A stretch of 43,595 nucleotides of DNA from Acidobacteriaceae bacterium (GTDB lineage: Bacteria; Acidobacteriota; Terriglobia; Terriglobales; Acidobacteriaceae). Positions 1 to 9,200 of the stretch are shown here, in pieces. The notes beneath the pieces are model-generated. The model saw only the letters and a list, made by a program, of their open reading frames with translations, had not been told where the DNA came from and did no database searches. Within the stretch, counting starts at the first letter, position 1. Each line of letters starts with the position of its first letter. A program made the position numbers and the translations under genes. The stretch covers positions 1 to 43,595 of the forward strand of contig JASHQQ010000256.1 in the NCBI GenBank assembly GCA_030039035.1. Direction: 5' to 3'.

Positions 1-101
1 AAATTGCCACAAAAAACTAGCAATGATTTCCAGTGCGTTCGTTTTACTTCACTTGCGGCGCACTCGAAGTATGGGGCACCCAGTTCTGGAAGTAGCAACA
101 C

Positions 102-917
102 CTAAAAGTGGCGGATGGTTTCGCTCGCGCCGGCGGGGTGCGAGTTCGCCTGCGGGGCGCCTCGCTCACCGGAGCGCTCGACATGGCTCTCCAGCGAGCG
201 GCTGACAAGGTCACGCGAGCCGAGACCGACAGCCAGCGCGAGGGTGAGGACAATTCCGCCGAAGAGAATGCCGAAGGCCAGATCGACGATGGAGCCGCCG
301 AGCTCCAGATGTTCGAGGACCATGGCCGCGGTGAGCACCAGCACCAGCCACTTGACTCCCAACGACAGGAACTTGGCGTATTGCAGTTGCGCGTTCACGG
401 CGCCGATGAGCACCGAGCGGGCGAGAAAGCGCGCGATGAGGGTGCCCGCGATGAGCAGCAGGATGGCTCCGACGAGGTGGGTGAGATACGGCAACAGCGA
501 GATCGGAAGCGTGGTTCCCGCCGCGTAGGAGGTGTCGAATGCGGAGACACCGATGATGAGTCCAAGAAAGACGAAGACCCAGAACGAGACGCGGGCGAAG
601 AGCGCCGTGGGAGAAGTCGAAGGCGTCCAATCGGCGTTGCCGCGGTTGCGCGCGATGCGGTCGTCGAATTTGGCCATGGTGAGGATGCGGCGCGCCACCG
701 CGGAGACCACGCTGCCAATGAGCGTGAAGACGACCAGCGCGACGAAGAAGGCCAGAATGCCGGGCAGGATCGCGATCAGCAGGGAGAGAACGCGGTAGAC
801 AGACTGATGGAGTGCGTCGGACATATGGCGCCAGATGGAGTTGTTGTCGGTGTACGCGGGCGGCGCGGCGGCCTGAAAAGCGACGCGGTGGAGCATCGCG
901 GTCAATGAATGTGCCAT
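102..917 (-). CDS. Five-helix inner-membrane protein, mechanosensitive-channel-associated TM-helix family
   Basis: The 271-residue product has about five hydrophobic segments (roughly residues 42-72, 108-130, 142-165, 185-205 and 210-238). The last runs into a Gly-rich GLGSRDLVSR stretch, typical of the conserved TM-helix repeat of small mechanosensitive-channel-related proteins. No MscS beta-domain or cytoplasmic vestibule follows; after the last helix there is only a short polar tail. The ATG start is supported by AAGGAG about ten bases upstream. It is the last gene of the minus-strand unit headed by the trehalose synthase gene, 48 bases downstream of the glycosyltransferase, so a role in osmotic or turgor adaptation is reasonable but inferred. 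The family has no well-established biochemical function. Family assignment is by pattern only, and a generic small membrane protein cannot be excluded. Confidence 0.7.
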   Translation of the reverse strand: MAHSLTAMLHRVAFQAAAPPAYTDNNSIWRHMSDALHQSVYRVLSLLIAILPGILAFFVALVVFTLIGSVVSAVARRILTMAKFDDRIARNRGNADWTPSTSPTALFARVSFWVFVFLGLIIGVSAFDTSYAAGTTLPISLLPYLTHLVGAILLLIAGTLIARFLARSVLIGAVNAQLQYAKFLSLGVKWLVLVLTAAMVLEHLELGGSIVDLAFGILFGGIVLTLALAVGLGSRDLVSRSLESHVERSGERGAPQANSHPAGASETIRHF

Positions 918-965
918 GAAGGAAAACTCCTTTCGCTGCCAGCCGGGCAGCGCCGAGGCGAACGG

Positions 966-2186
966 TCATGGATTGAACCGGTCGGGCCAGCGCCAGCGCG
1001 AGACAAGATACGGTTTCTCGGCCTCGAAGGCCGCTGCGACCGCCTCGACGTGCTGTTCCGGATCGGTGCCGGAGGCGGCGATGTTGATGTGGCCGGCGAC
1101 CCACGCGAGATAGAGCGGGATAAGCGCGCCGAGCAGATGGCCGCGGTTGATGGTGCGAAGCCGATACGCGAGCACGAAATCGTAGACGATGCGCGCCCAA
1201 AGCCCCTCGGGCATGCGAAACGTTGCGGCATCGGCGACGGAAAGGCGTTTGAGTCCGAGAAGAGAGTTGGGCGGCATGACGAGCGACCAGATTTCGCGCA
1301 GATTGGTGTAGCCGAGGTGAAAGGTCTCGATCATGGATGCGATGTCGGCCACGCCATCGACGGACAATGACGGGCGCGCGACATTGCGGGCCAGCGCCGA
1401 CCGTCGGGAGCGCTGCCAGAAGGCGGCCTTCAGGTCGATGTCGGCGAAGAGCGAGCCGGTGACCTGGGCGAGCACTGCGTTGATGTCGGGATCGATGGGT
1501 TGAGGCAGCACGCGGGGGCCGACATCGAATTCCGCGATGGAATAGCCTGCGACCGCGGCTTCATCGACCGGCCAGACCAGCGCCTCGCCCGGATTGCTCA
1601 TGGAAAACCTCTGTGCGGCGCCAGCCAACCGCTCGGCCATGCGCAGCGAGAGGCCGAGATCGATGGCCAGCGGATATCGCATATGCGCCGCGAAGAGAGC
1701 CCGCGTGAGGGGGTAGAGGATGGCAGAGTTCACCAGACCGGCGTTTGGCGGCAGGTGGTAGTACGGAAGAGCAAGATCCGCAGGGGTGGCGAGCACGGCG
1801 TTGGACAGGCTTTGCAGGGCCGCCGGCGAGAGCGAGCCGGCTTCGGGGCCGAGCATGAGAATGGCCTGGGCGTGGTGCTTTTCCGCAAGCTGATGCGCAT
1901 TGGCAAAGTCGGCCGCGGTCAGGGTCATCGCCGGCTTGGCGGCGGGAATGGCGAGCAGGTGCAGGTCAGGATACAATTCGGCCGCCGGTGGCTCCGGGGT
2001 TGCGACGATCAGGCTGCCCGGGGAAAACGACGCGGCGAGCCTTGCCAGCAGAAGTTCAGTCTGGCTCGCCGGCATGGGCGCGAGCAGGACGAGCAGGCTA
2101 CCGCCGGAGCGATCGGAGGGCGAAGCCACGTCGGGCGTCGGATCAGCAGCAGCCATTTCGGATTCCCGCGAAAGATCTCTGACCAT
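966..2186 (-). CDS. Glucosylglycerate-synthase-like GT-A glycosyltransferase (divergent)
   Basis: A 406-residue soluble protein. The middle (about residues 140-185) has the pattern LPYYHLPPNAGLVNSAILYPLTRALF followed by RYPLAIDLGLS in separate blocks. This resembles the glucosylglycerate/mannosylglycerate synthase family, where a 'yyD.lI.r.l.yPL..aLyG..iRqP.gGdfg.S' block sits in the GT-A fold. The C-terminus (WARIVYDFVLAYR, then LLGALIPLYLAWVAG) also matches that family. The N-terminal nucleotide-sugar region is atypical: I see no clear Asp-containing 'DGSSTD'-type motif, so donor binding may differ or activity may be lost. It lies 41 bases after the trehalose synthase-maltokinase stop, arguing for a role in compatible-solute or glycoside metabolism. 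An alternative start is ATG at 2156. Neither start has a strong ribosome-binding site. Confidence 0.65.
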   Translation of the reverse strand: MVRDLSRESEMAAADPTPDVASPSDRSGGSLLVLLAPMPASQTELLLARLAASFSPGSLIVATPEPPAAELYPDLHLLAIPAAKPAMTLTAADFANAHQLAEKHHAQAILMLGPEAGSLSPAALQSLSNAVLATPADLALPYYHLPPNAGLVNSAILYPLTRALFAAHMRYPLAIDLGLSLRMAERLAGAAQRFSMSNPGEALVWPVDEAAVAGYSIAEFDVGPRVLPQPIDPDINAVLAQVTGSLFADIDLKAAFWQRSRRSALARNVARPSLSVDGVADIASMIETFHLGYTNLREIWSLVMPPNSLLGLKRLSVADAATFRMPEGLWARIVYDFVLAYRLRTINRGHLLGALIPLYLAWVAGHINIAASGTDPEQHVEAVAAAFEAEKPYLVSRWRWPDRFNP

Positions 2187-2196
2187 CGTTTCGCAA

Positions 2197-2226
2197 GCTC
2201 AACAGAAGAATGCTCAACAGAAGACT
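2197..2226. repeat. Tandem duplication of 15 bp between treS-mak and the glycosyltransferase
   Basis: GCTCAACAGAAGAAT (2197-2211) is followed directly by GCTCAACAGAAGACT (2212-2226), which matches at 14 of 15 positions. The pair fills nearly the whole spacer between the stop of the upstream gene (stop codon at 2228-2230) and the ATG of the next gene at 2186. It looks like a recent slippage or duplication. No function is evident. Confidence 0.8.
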
Positions 2227-2227
2227 G

Positions 2228-5200
2228 CTAAAGATTTAGGATGCCGGAAAGCGGAATCCTGATCCAGTCGGGCCGGTTATTGAGCTCGTAAAGCAGCTCA
2301 TAGAGCGCCTTTTCCAAAAGGTACGCACCGAGCAAGGATTGCGCTGGTTCCGGCCCAGGCAGGAGGGCCGGCTGGCTGGCGATGGTCTCACGATACCCGA
2401 GAAGAAACGCCGACGAAGCCGAGTTTTGCCAGTTGGCGGCCCAAAAGGCAAGGCGGTTGGCAGCGGGGCCCTGAGCCGCTTCAGGATTCGCCGCACCATA
2501 CCGGTTGAGACCGGCTGCGGATACATAGGAAAGCGAACGGAGCATACCGGCAACGTCCTTGAGCGGCGATTGCTTCTGGCGGCGCTCGGCCAGCGGACGC
2601 GCCGGCTCGCCTTCAAAGTCGATAAGCATAAAGTCGCCGTCTTCGCCCGCGGCGCCGGAGATGCGCAGCGTTTGCCCAAGGTGGTAATCGCCGTGGATGC
2701 GGAAACGCTGGCCGGCGGCTTCGAGTCCGGCGATGGCATGAGCGTGGGCGATGAGCTCGAGGCGGCGCGACAAGAGCAGGGCCGCCTGGTCGGCGAGCGT
2801 GTCTTTCAAGCCCGGGAGCTTTGCCTTGAGCGCCTCGAAGGTGAAAGCAATCTGGGCATCGATGAGGCGCGCGTCGCGAGCCAGGCCTTCGCTTGTGAAT
2901 GGCTCGGCGGCAAACGCGGAATTGGTGGTGGGCGTAGCCAGCGCGAGATGCATTTCGGCGGTGCGGCGGCCGAGGAGGGCTGCGGCGCGAATGGATTCGG
3001 CGGCATGCTCAAGGATTCCCTCGTCTGGATCGGAATTCGCGAGAAATCCCGGGAAAGCGACCGGCGTCGGGGCCGGAAGATTGGAGACTGCCGTAAAGAA
3101 CGCTTCCAGCCTGTCGAGGAACCATTGCCATCCGTCGCCGGGGGTGGAAACAAGCTCCTGCAGCATGGCGATGGTCGTCTTTTCCCCGGCTGGCGAGGTC
3201 ATGACGATATCGCCCAGGAAAGAAGGAATGTGGGCAAAGTGGGCGAAATCGGTAAGAAAGCGGCCAATCTCGACGTCGGGGTTCTCGCCGCTTTGCAGAC
3301 GGCGAAACAGCTTCAATATGAATTGTTTGCCGTAAAGAATTGAAGTGTTGGATTGCTCCGCCGAGCCGACGCGCGAAGGCGTTGGCTCGTGCGTGGGCCG
3401 ATCGGCGAGAGCCTTGGATGGGCACCCCTCGACCTTGCCCGGGTGCGGAACTTCCGGTCCGGCGGCAGGCGACTCGCGCGGCGCCAACTGCTGCGCCCCC
3501 TGCGAATGTGAAGTCGGCGCCTCATCGCGTGGAGGCGCAGCGGCTTCTCCGGGTTGCGCCGTGATCGGCGCAGGCACTACGGGAACGGCCGATGGTTGCA
3601 CGGATGGTGCCTGCGCGGTTTGTATGGACGCACCGGCGGACCGATCCGCGCCCTCGCGATCCGGCGGCACTGGCGGCGGAATCGGCTGGACGGCGGAGAC
3701 GTCGGGGGAGAGCGGAAGCGTGCCTTTGGCGTGAATCAGCGCCAGAAGGCTCTGGCGAAAGTCTTCCCGAATCGTGGCGTCGTGGAGAACGGCGGTGCCG
3801 GAAGGCGCATGGAAAGTGGCAAGGACGCTTTGCGGGCTTTCGGCTGCGAGACTCTCCGCTTCGGGACCGATGGCAAGAGATACGGGGAGCTGATAGATCT
3901 CGGAAGGATTGCCGGCGTATTCGATTTCGACGAAGATCAGCGCCGGCGAAAGCGCCGAGGCGTCGGAATCGGCCGCTGCCGGAAGCCCGGCCCAGTCCAC
4001 GATGCGCGTGGATTGAATCTTGCGGGACTTGGCTCCGAACCATCGCTGGCGCGGCAGCCAGTTGAGCAATGCGGCGCTGAACCATGCCTGACCATTCGCC
4101 GTGAGCAGCGCCGGCCAACCCCAGGCCATCAGATCGCTTGCGGCGGCTGCGTGTTCCTCCGCCCCTTCTGATGCCGCTACCGGGAGCCCCGCCGTTTCCT
4201 CCGGCGTCGGGCTGGGCGGCTGCAGTTCGAGCCAGAGAAACGAATAGGGTGCGAGCGTGATGGCGTAGGGCGAGTCTTCGACGGGAGGAAAGGCCACGTA
4301 GCCAAGCATTTCCACCGGCTCGCAGCCGGCGAATTCGGCGAGATCGAGCGATGCCGGCTGGGCGAAGCGGCTGAGGTTGGCCAGGCACAGGACGGTTTCG
4401 TGCGTGCCGTCGCCGCGATCCAGGTCGCGCAGATAGGCGAGAATCTTGCGGTTGGCGGGATTGAGAAACTTGAGCGAGCCGCGGCCGAAGACCTGGAAGA
4501 GCTTGCGCAGGGCGATCATGTTGCGCGTCCAGTGCAGCAGACTGGATTGGTCGCTCTGCTGCGCCTCGACGTTGACCACCTGGTAGCCGTAGATGGGGTC
4601 CATGATGACGGGAAAATAGAGGCGCGCCGGATCGCAGCGGGAGAAACCGGCGTTGCGGTCCGAGCTCCACTGCATGGGCGTGCGCACGCCGTTGCGGTCG
4701 CCGAGATAGATGTTGTCGCCCATGCCGATCTCGTCGCCGTAATAGAGGATGGGCGTGCCGGGAAAGCTGAAAAGCAGCGAATTCAGCAGCTCGATGCGGC
4801 GGCGGTTGTTGTCGACCAGGGGCGCGAGGCGGCGGCGAATGCCGACATTGACGCGCATGCGAGGATCGGCGGAGTAGGCAAAGTACATATAGTCGCGCTC
4901 GTCGGCGGTGACCATTTCGAGAGTGAGCTCGTCGTGATTGCGCAGGAAGAGCGCCCATTGGCAACTGTCGGGGATGGACGGCGTTTGCGCCATGATGTCG
5001 GTGATGGGCAGGCGGTCTTCCTGGCGCAGCGCCATGTAGATGCGCGGCATGAGCGGGAAGTGGAAGGCCATATGGCACTCGTCGCCATCGCCGAAGTAGG
5101 GGCGCACGTCGGCCGGCCACTGGTTGGCTTCGGCGAGGATAAGGCGGTTGCCGTACTCGGCATCGATGGCGGCGCGGATCTTCCGGATTTCGGCGTGGGT

Positions 5201-5878
5201 CTCGGGAAGATTTTCGCAGGAGGTGCCGTCGCGCTCGCACAGGTAAGGGATGGCGTCCATGCGCAGGCCGTCGACGCCCATGTCGAGCCAGAAGCGCATG
5301 GCTTTCAGCACTTCTTCCATCACCAGCGGGCATCTGTAATTCAGGTCGGGCTGGTGGGAGAAGAATCGATGCCAGTAGTAGGCTTTGGCGGTCTCGTCCC
5401 AGGTCCAGTTGGATTTCTCGGTGTCGGTGAAGATGATGCGTGCGTCCTTGTAAAGCTGATCGGTCGCCGACCAGACATACATGTCGCGCTCGGGCGAGCC
5501 GGGCGGAGCCAGACGCGCGGCCTTGAACCAGGGGTGCTGATCGCTGGTGTGGTTGATGACCAGTTCGATCATGACCTGCATCTCGCGCCGGTGCGCGGCC
5601 TCGAGAACGGCCCTGAAGTCGCTCAGCGTGCCGTAGGAGGGATTGACGTCGACGTAATTCGAGATGTCGTAGCCGTCGTCGCGCAGCGGCGAAGGAAAGA
5701 ACGGCAGGAGCCACAGGCAAGTGACGCCGAGGTCCTGGAGATAGTCGAGGCGCGAGAGCAGGCCGGGAAAGTCGCCGATGCCGTCGCCGTTGGAGTCGGC
5801 GAAGGCGCGGACGTGCAGCTCGTAAACGATCGCATCCTTGTACCAGAGGGGATCGGTCGCGCTTGCGTATTTCTTCAC
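2228..5878 (-). CDS. treS: Trehalose synthase-maltokinase fusion (TreS-Mak/Pep2)
   Basis: A 1216-residue fusion. Residues about 9-552 form the GH13 trehalose synthase, which interconverts maltose and trehalose: catalytic nucleophile Asp208 in GLRMDAIPYL, acid/base Glu250 in LAEANQWP, and His315-Asp316 in FLRNHDEL. Residues about 583-1216 form a maltokinase, which makes maltose 1-phosphate with ATP: WLPRQRWFGAKSR at about 607-619, LKLFRR at 855-860, catalytic HGDYHLGQ at 1062-1069 and metal-binding IDFEGEP at 1086-1092. Such fusions feed the GlgE route to alpha-glucan, but no glgE lies in this window. The kinase N-lobe carries an unusual Pro/Ala-rich insert (about 722-840). The start is GTG, with GGAG about nine bases upstream. 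It heads a minus-strand unit with the glycosyltransferase and membrane protein. Confidence 0.93.
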   Translation of the reverse strand: MKKYASATDPLWYKDAIVYELHVRAFADSNGDGIGDFPGLLSRLDYLQDLGVTCLWLLPFFPSPLRDDGYDISNYVDVNPSYGTLSDFRAVLEAAHRREMQVMIELVINHTSDQHPWFKAARLAPPGSPERDMYVWSATDQLYKDARIIFTDTEKSNWTWDETAKAYYWHRFFSHQPDLNYRCPLVMEEVLKAMRFWLDMGVDGLRMDAIPYLCERDGTSCENLPETHAEIRKIRAAIDAEYGNRLILAEANQWPADVRPYFGDGDECHMAFHFPLMPRIYMALRQEDRLPITDIMAQTPSIPDSCQWALFLRNHDELTLEMVTADERDYMYFAYSADPRMRVNVGIRRRLAPLVDNNRRRIELLNSLLFSFPGTPILYYGDEIGMGDNIYLGDRNGVRTPMQWSSDRNAGFSRCDPARLYFPVIMDPIYGYQVVNVEAQQSDQSSLLHWTRNMIALRKLFQVFGRGSLKFLNPANRKILAYLRDLDRGDGTHETVLCLANLSRFAQPASLDLAEFAGCEPVEMLGYVAFPPVEDSPYAITLAPYSFLWLELQPPSPTPEETAGLPVAASEGAEEHAAAASDLMAWGWPALLTANGQAWFSAALLNWLPRQRWFGAKSRKIQSTRIVDWAGLPAAADSDASALSPALIFVEIEYAGNPSEIYQLPVSLAIGPEAESLAAESPQSVLATFHAPSGTAVLHDATIREDFRQSLLALIHAKGTLPLSPDVSAVQPIPPPVPPDREGADRSAGASIQTAQAPSVQPSAVPVVPAPITAQPGEAAAPPRDEAPTSHSQGAQQLAPRESPAAGPEVPHPGKVEGCPSKALADRPTHEPTPSRVGSAEQSNTSILYGKQFILKLFRRLQSGENPDVEIGRFLTDFAHFAHIPSFLGDIVMTSPAGEKTTIAMLQELVSTPGDGWQWFLDRLEAFFTAVSNLPAPTPVAFPGFLANSDPDEGILEHAAESIRAAALLGRRTAEMHLALATPTTNSAFAAEPFTSEGLARDARLIDAQIAFTFEALKAKLPGLKDTLADQAALLLSRRLELIAHAHAIAGLEAAGQRFRIHGDYHLGQTLRISGAAGEDGDFMLIDFEGEPARPLAERRQKQSPLKDVAGMLRSLSYVSAAGLNRYGAANPEAAQGPAANRLAFWAANWQNSASSAFLLGYRETIASQPALLPGPEPAQSLLGAYLLEKALYELLYELNNRPDWIRIPLSGILNL
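3361..3715 (-). other. Pro/Ala/Ser-rich low-complexity insertion inside the maltokinase N-lobe
   Basis: This encodes about residues 722-840 of the TreS-Mak fusion. It interrupts the kinase between the block ending LLALIHAKG and the conserved EQSNTSILYGKQFILKLFRR segment, where ordinary maltokinases have only a short connection. It is rich in Pro, Ala, Ser and Gln, predicted disordered by eye, and remains in frame. The last third (around 3361-3450) has different codon character and looks more like intergenic DNA that was captured and kept in frame. That origin is inference. Confidence 0.6.
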
Positions 5879-6255
5879 TCGCTGCAGCTCCGGGCCGGTT
5901 CGGTTCGTTTCATCCTCGATGACTGACGGAGGAGTCAGGGCGACCGCTCAGCCGTCGAAGATTGCTTCGGCGAGGAGAGAACGAGCCGGCACCATCAGAA
6001 TACTGATGCGGCGCAGGGTGCGGGAGCTGTGTGAGCCCGAAAGCGGAAAATCCTGCCAGCAGCCGCCGCGCCGGCGGAAAAAGAGACGCTTCACGAAAAG
6101 CAGGCACTTTCCGTGAAGCGTGAGGTGACGGTGCCGAATGTGGCGGCGGAGGAAGAGATGCGCGCAAAGTCTGAAGTCGCCGACGGGATGGATGTTGAAA
6201 GAAAGAGGGCGCCCGCCGCTACGGACGCCCATTGACTGCGATGAAAGATCGCGCT
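5879..6255. other. Non-coding spacer between the TonB receptor and the treS-mak operon
   Basis: This 377-base gap contains no convincing gene. Its left part should hold the promoter and leader of the minus-strand treS-mak operon; a small inverted repeat (CTGAC and GTCAG around GGAGGA, near 5922-5938) lies just upstream of the GTG start. The right part holds the receptor gene's terminator. Short frames on both strands have the composition of chance open frames. I see no clear -35/-10 pair. Confidence 0.6.
6077..6120 (-). terminator. Rho-independent terminator of the TonB receptor gene
   Basis: Read on the minus strand, CGCTTCACG (6120-6112) pairs perfectly over nine bases with CGTGAAGCG (6095-6087). 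Additional A-T pairs are possible inside, and the loop is about 15 bases. The hairpin is followed by TCTCTTTTTCC. It lies about 135 bases past the stop codon of the minus-strand receptor gene and upstream of the treS-mak operon, so it separates the two transcription units. Confidence 0.75.
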
Positions 6256-9200
6256 CTAGAAATTGACGTGAGCGCTGAGCTGAATGTTGCGGTTGCCAAA
6301 GCCGGCGTAGTAGGCGCCACCGCCGGCCGCGGTACCCGGCGAGCCACCGGTATAGGTATTCAGCAAGAAGCTGGGGGGCAGCCCGAGGTAGGGGTAGAGA
6401 GCAGAATCTTCGACATTTGCATCGGGTGTGCCGTAATACGCGCGGTTGAATACATTGAAGACGTTCATTGTAAACTGCATGCTCACCCGCTCGGTCAACT
6501 TGACGTTCTTGCCGAGCGACGCATCGAGGTTATTAAAGCTGTCGCCGCGCAGCGTGTTACGGCCTACACCAGGGAAGGGATTCCCCAGCGCCAGCGCTTC
6601 GGCCTTGTTGTTCCACAGCCAGTGGAACGAGTTTCGCGACTCGACATTTCCGGTCACGTAGTTCTCGTAGACTCCGCCGCCGACGTTGATTCCGACCGAT
6701 GTCATGGGCGCGCTCTTGTTGTCCAGGATGGGTCGGCATTGGCTCAACGCCCCGCCGGAACCGAAATTCGTGGCGAATCCGGCATCGCAGAAATTGCTCG
6801 TCACGTTGGCAATCACCGTCGGATCATTTGACGGGATTGTCACGTTGGGGCTCGTCACCGCATCGGCCTGGAACACATTGAACGGTTGGCCACCGTTGAA
6901 CTGGTAGAACGAGTTGAGGAAATAGCCGCCCAGAATCCGTCCCAGGATTCCATCCTGCTTCGAAAACCACGGGTCGGTGTAGGTCAACTGGATTCCCCAG
7001 ATGTTCGGGTAGGAGTTGCCGTCGACGCCACGCTCGCCAACGTCCGGGTTGAGCGGATCCTGGGCGAAGGCGTTGGTGTTCCCGCCACCGAAGGTGCTGA
7101 AGATCTCGCTGGAGTTGCTGATGGCCCGGCTATAGGTGTAGGACGCTTGTCCCGTCCAGTTATGGTAATTCCGGACCGTAAGCGAGGTCTGCAGCGAGTT
7201 GTAGATGTCGAAGGCGGTGTTGCCCACGGTGTCGACCAGATCGTAGCTGCAATTCGGCCTGCCGTAACCGGCGGCGGTTGTGTCCGTGCAATACGAACCG
7301 CCGTAATTCGGAAACGCGCTCTGCACAGTCGCGATATCCGGGTTCGTGTTCAGGGATTGAAACTGACTGAAAGTGTGGCTGCCGACGTACCGAACTTCCC
7401 ACACCGCAGCCGGAGCGACTTGGTACTGAACGCCGAATGTATAGGTTTCGGCCATCGGGTTCTTGAAGTTTGTCGGCACCAGCGTCTGCGGGATCACGCG
7501 CGGGTCGCCGCCGGTGGGCAGAAGCTTGTCGTCGGCAGCCTGAACGGCGGTGTAGGTGAAGTTGCCGCCGGAGGGTATGCAGTTCGCGTCGCAGACGACA
7601 GTATTGGCGTTGACCAGCGGGGCGCTCTGGGCCGCATTGAGGAAGATGTTGTAAAACGCCGGATCGACGTCGATCGCAAATCCCGCGTGTACAACCGCCT
7701 TCGGGGCAAATCCCGGCATGTAAGCGAAACCGATGCGCGGCTCGACGTTGCGGTAATTGGGATTGATGTGCGGATAGGTGGTCGCGGAGAAAGGCAGGCT
7801 CTTGTTCCAGAACGGGTTGGAACCGGCCTGCTGCGCAACGCTCTCGCTGTTGAGCAGATTGACCGCCTGGCCGAAGTATTCGTAGCGCAGGCCGAGATCC
7901 AGCGTCAGGTCCGGACGGATCTTCCAGTCATCCTGGAAGTAGAACGCACCATCGGGTTCCTTGTAGGGGATGGTTGTGTTTCCCTGCGCGATCGAGAGCA
8001 GGCCGATGTCTTGCAACATGCCCGAGAAGCCGTTCTGGCAGGCGTTGCTTTTGCAGGTGCTTCCCGACGGAATCTTCAAGGCGATCCCCGACAGTCCCGG
8101 CTGGTAGTTGAAACTACCCTCGACATTCGGCAAGCCGAAATTCGGTGAGTCCTGGTGGTCGAACTCTCCGCCGAACTGGATCGTATGACGCCCATGGATC
8201 CAGTTGGCGTTGTCCTGTACCTGGTTCACCTTCACGTCGCGGCCTTGCGGGAACGCGCCGCCGTACCCAAAACCTTCATATCCCGACCCGAGTGCCACGG
8301 TCGACGTGCAATCGCTGAAGTCGGCGAACGTGCAGTTGGGCAGCGAACCGCCCTCGAAGCCGATCTTGGATTGCTGGAACGCGTATCGGAGCTGATTGGT
8401 CATGCTCGGCGTAAAGATGTGCGTCCAGTCGCCGCCCGCTTCGTGGGTGATACCGGTGACCGCCGAGTATCCTCCGCCTGCGATCGTCGCAGCGCCGTAC
8501 AGATACCACGCCGGAACCCACGGGTTGTTCTGGTAGGCGTAGCGGAGATAGAAGCGGTCTTTGGACGTCATGTCGTAGTCGATGCGGCCCAGATGCTCCT
8601 GATCGAGGACATGCGCGGCCAGATAGCGCTGCACTGCCGACATTTCGATGGTGGTCGCCGTAGTGCCGTCGGTCACCGCAACCTGCGTGGTGGTGCCGGG
8701 AACGGGAGCCGGGCTGCCTTGCGAATTCGAATAGGGGCCGATGGCCACCATGCCCGCGACCGCGGGATTGTTGGGGAAAGCGGCCTGCAATTCCTTCAGG
8801 CCGGTCGCGTCGGGGAACACATTGGAGCCTGAAGTGTCGAGCGCACCGGCCTGGTACTCGTGAGCCCAGAAAGTGCTGCCGAAGAAAAACAGCTTGTTCC
8901 TGAGGATCGGGCCGCCTAGCGTTCCGCCCCAGAGGTTCTCGACGAATCGCGGGACCGTGGGAACGGTGTAGCCGGCGTAGGGGCCGGTGCCGTTCTGGCA
9001 GTTCTGGAATTGGCCGGCCGGGCAAAAGCCGAATTGAACGTCCTTCTGGGTCTCCAGCAGCGAGGATCCCCAGGATCCCAGGTAATACTCGAATCCGCTC
9101 CCGTGAAAGGAGTTCGAGCCCTGCTTGGTGATGTAATTGACCACTCCTCCCATGTTCCGGCCGTATTGCGCACCCATCTCGCTGGTGACGACCTGGACCT

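Noticed and set aside
1..101. Possible gene or repeat at the window edge
   Set aside because: The first 101 bases contain only short open frames and no recognisable signal; they are downstream of the minus-strand membrane protein gene.
4400..5926. A 508-codon plus-strand open frame antisense to treS-mak
   Set aside because: It is an exact antisense shadow of conserved trehalose synthase sequence and has no recognisable family pattern; GC-rich codon bias keeps the opposite strand open.
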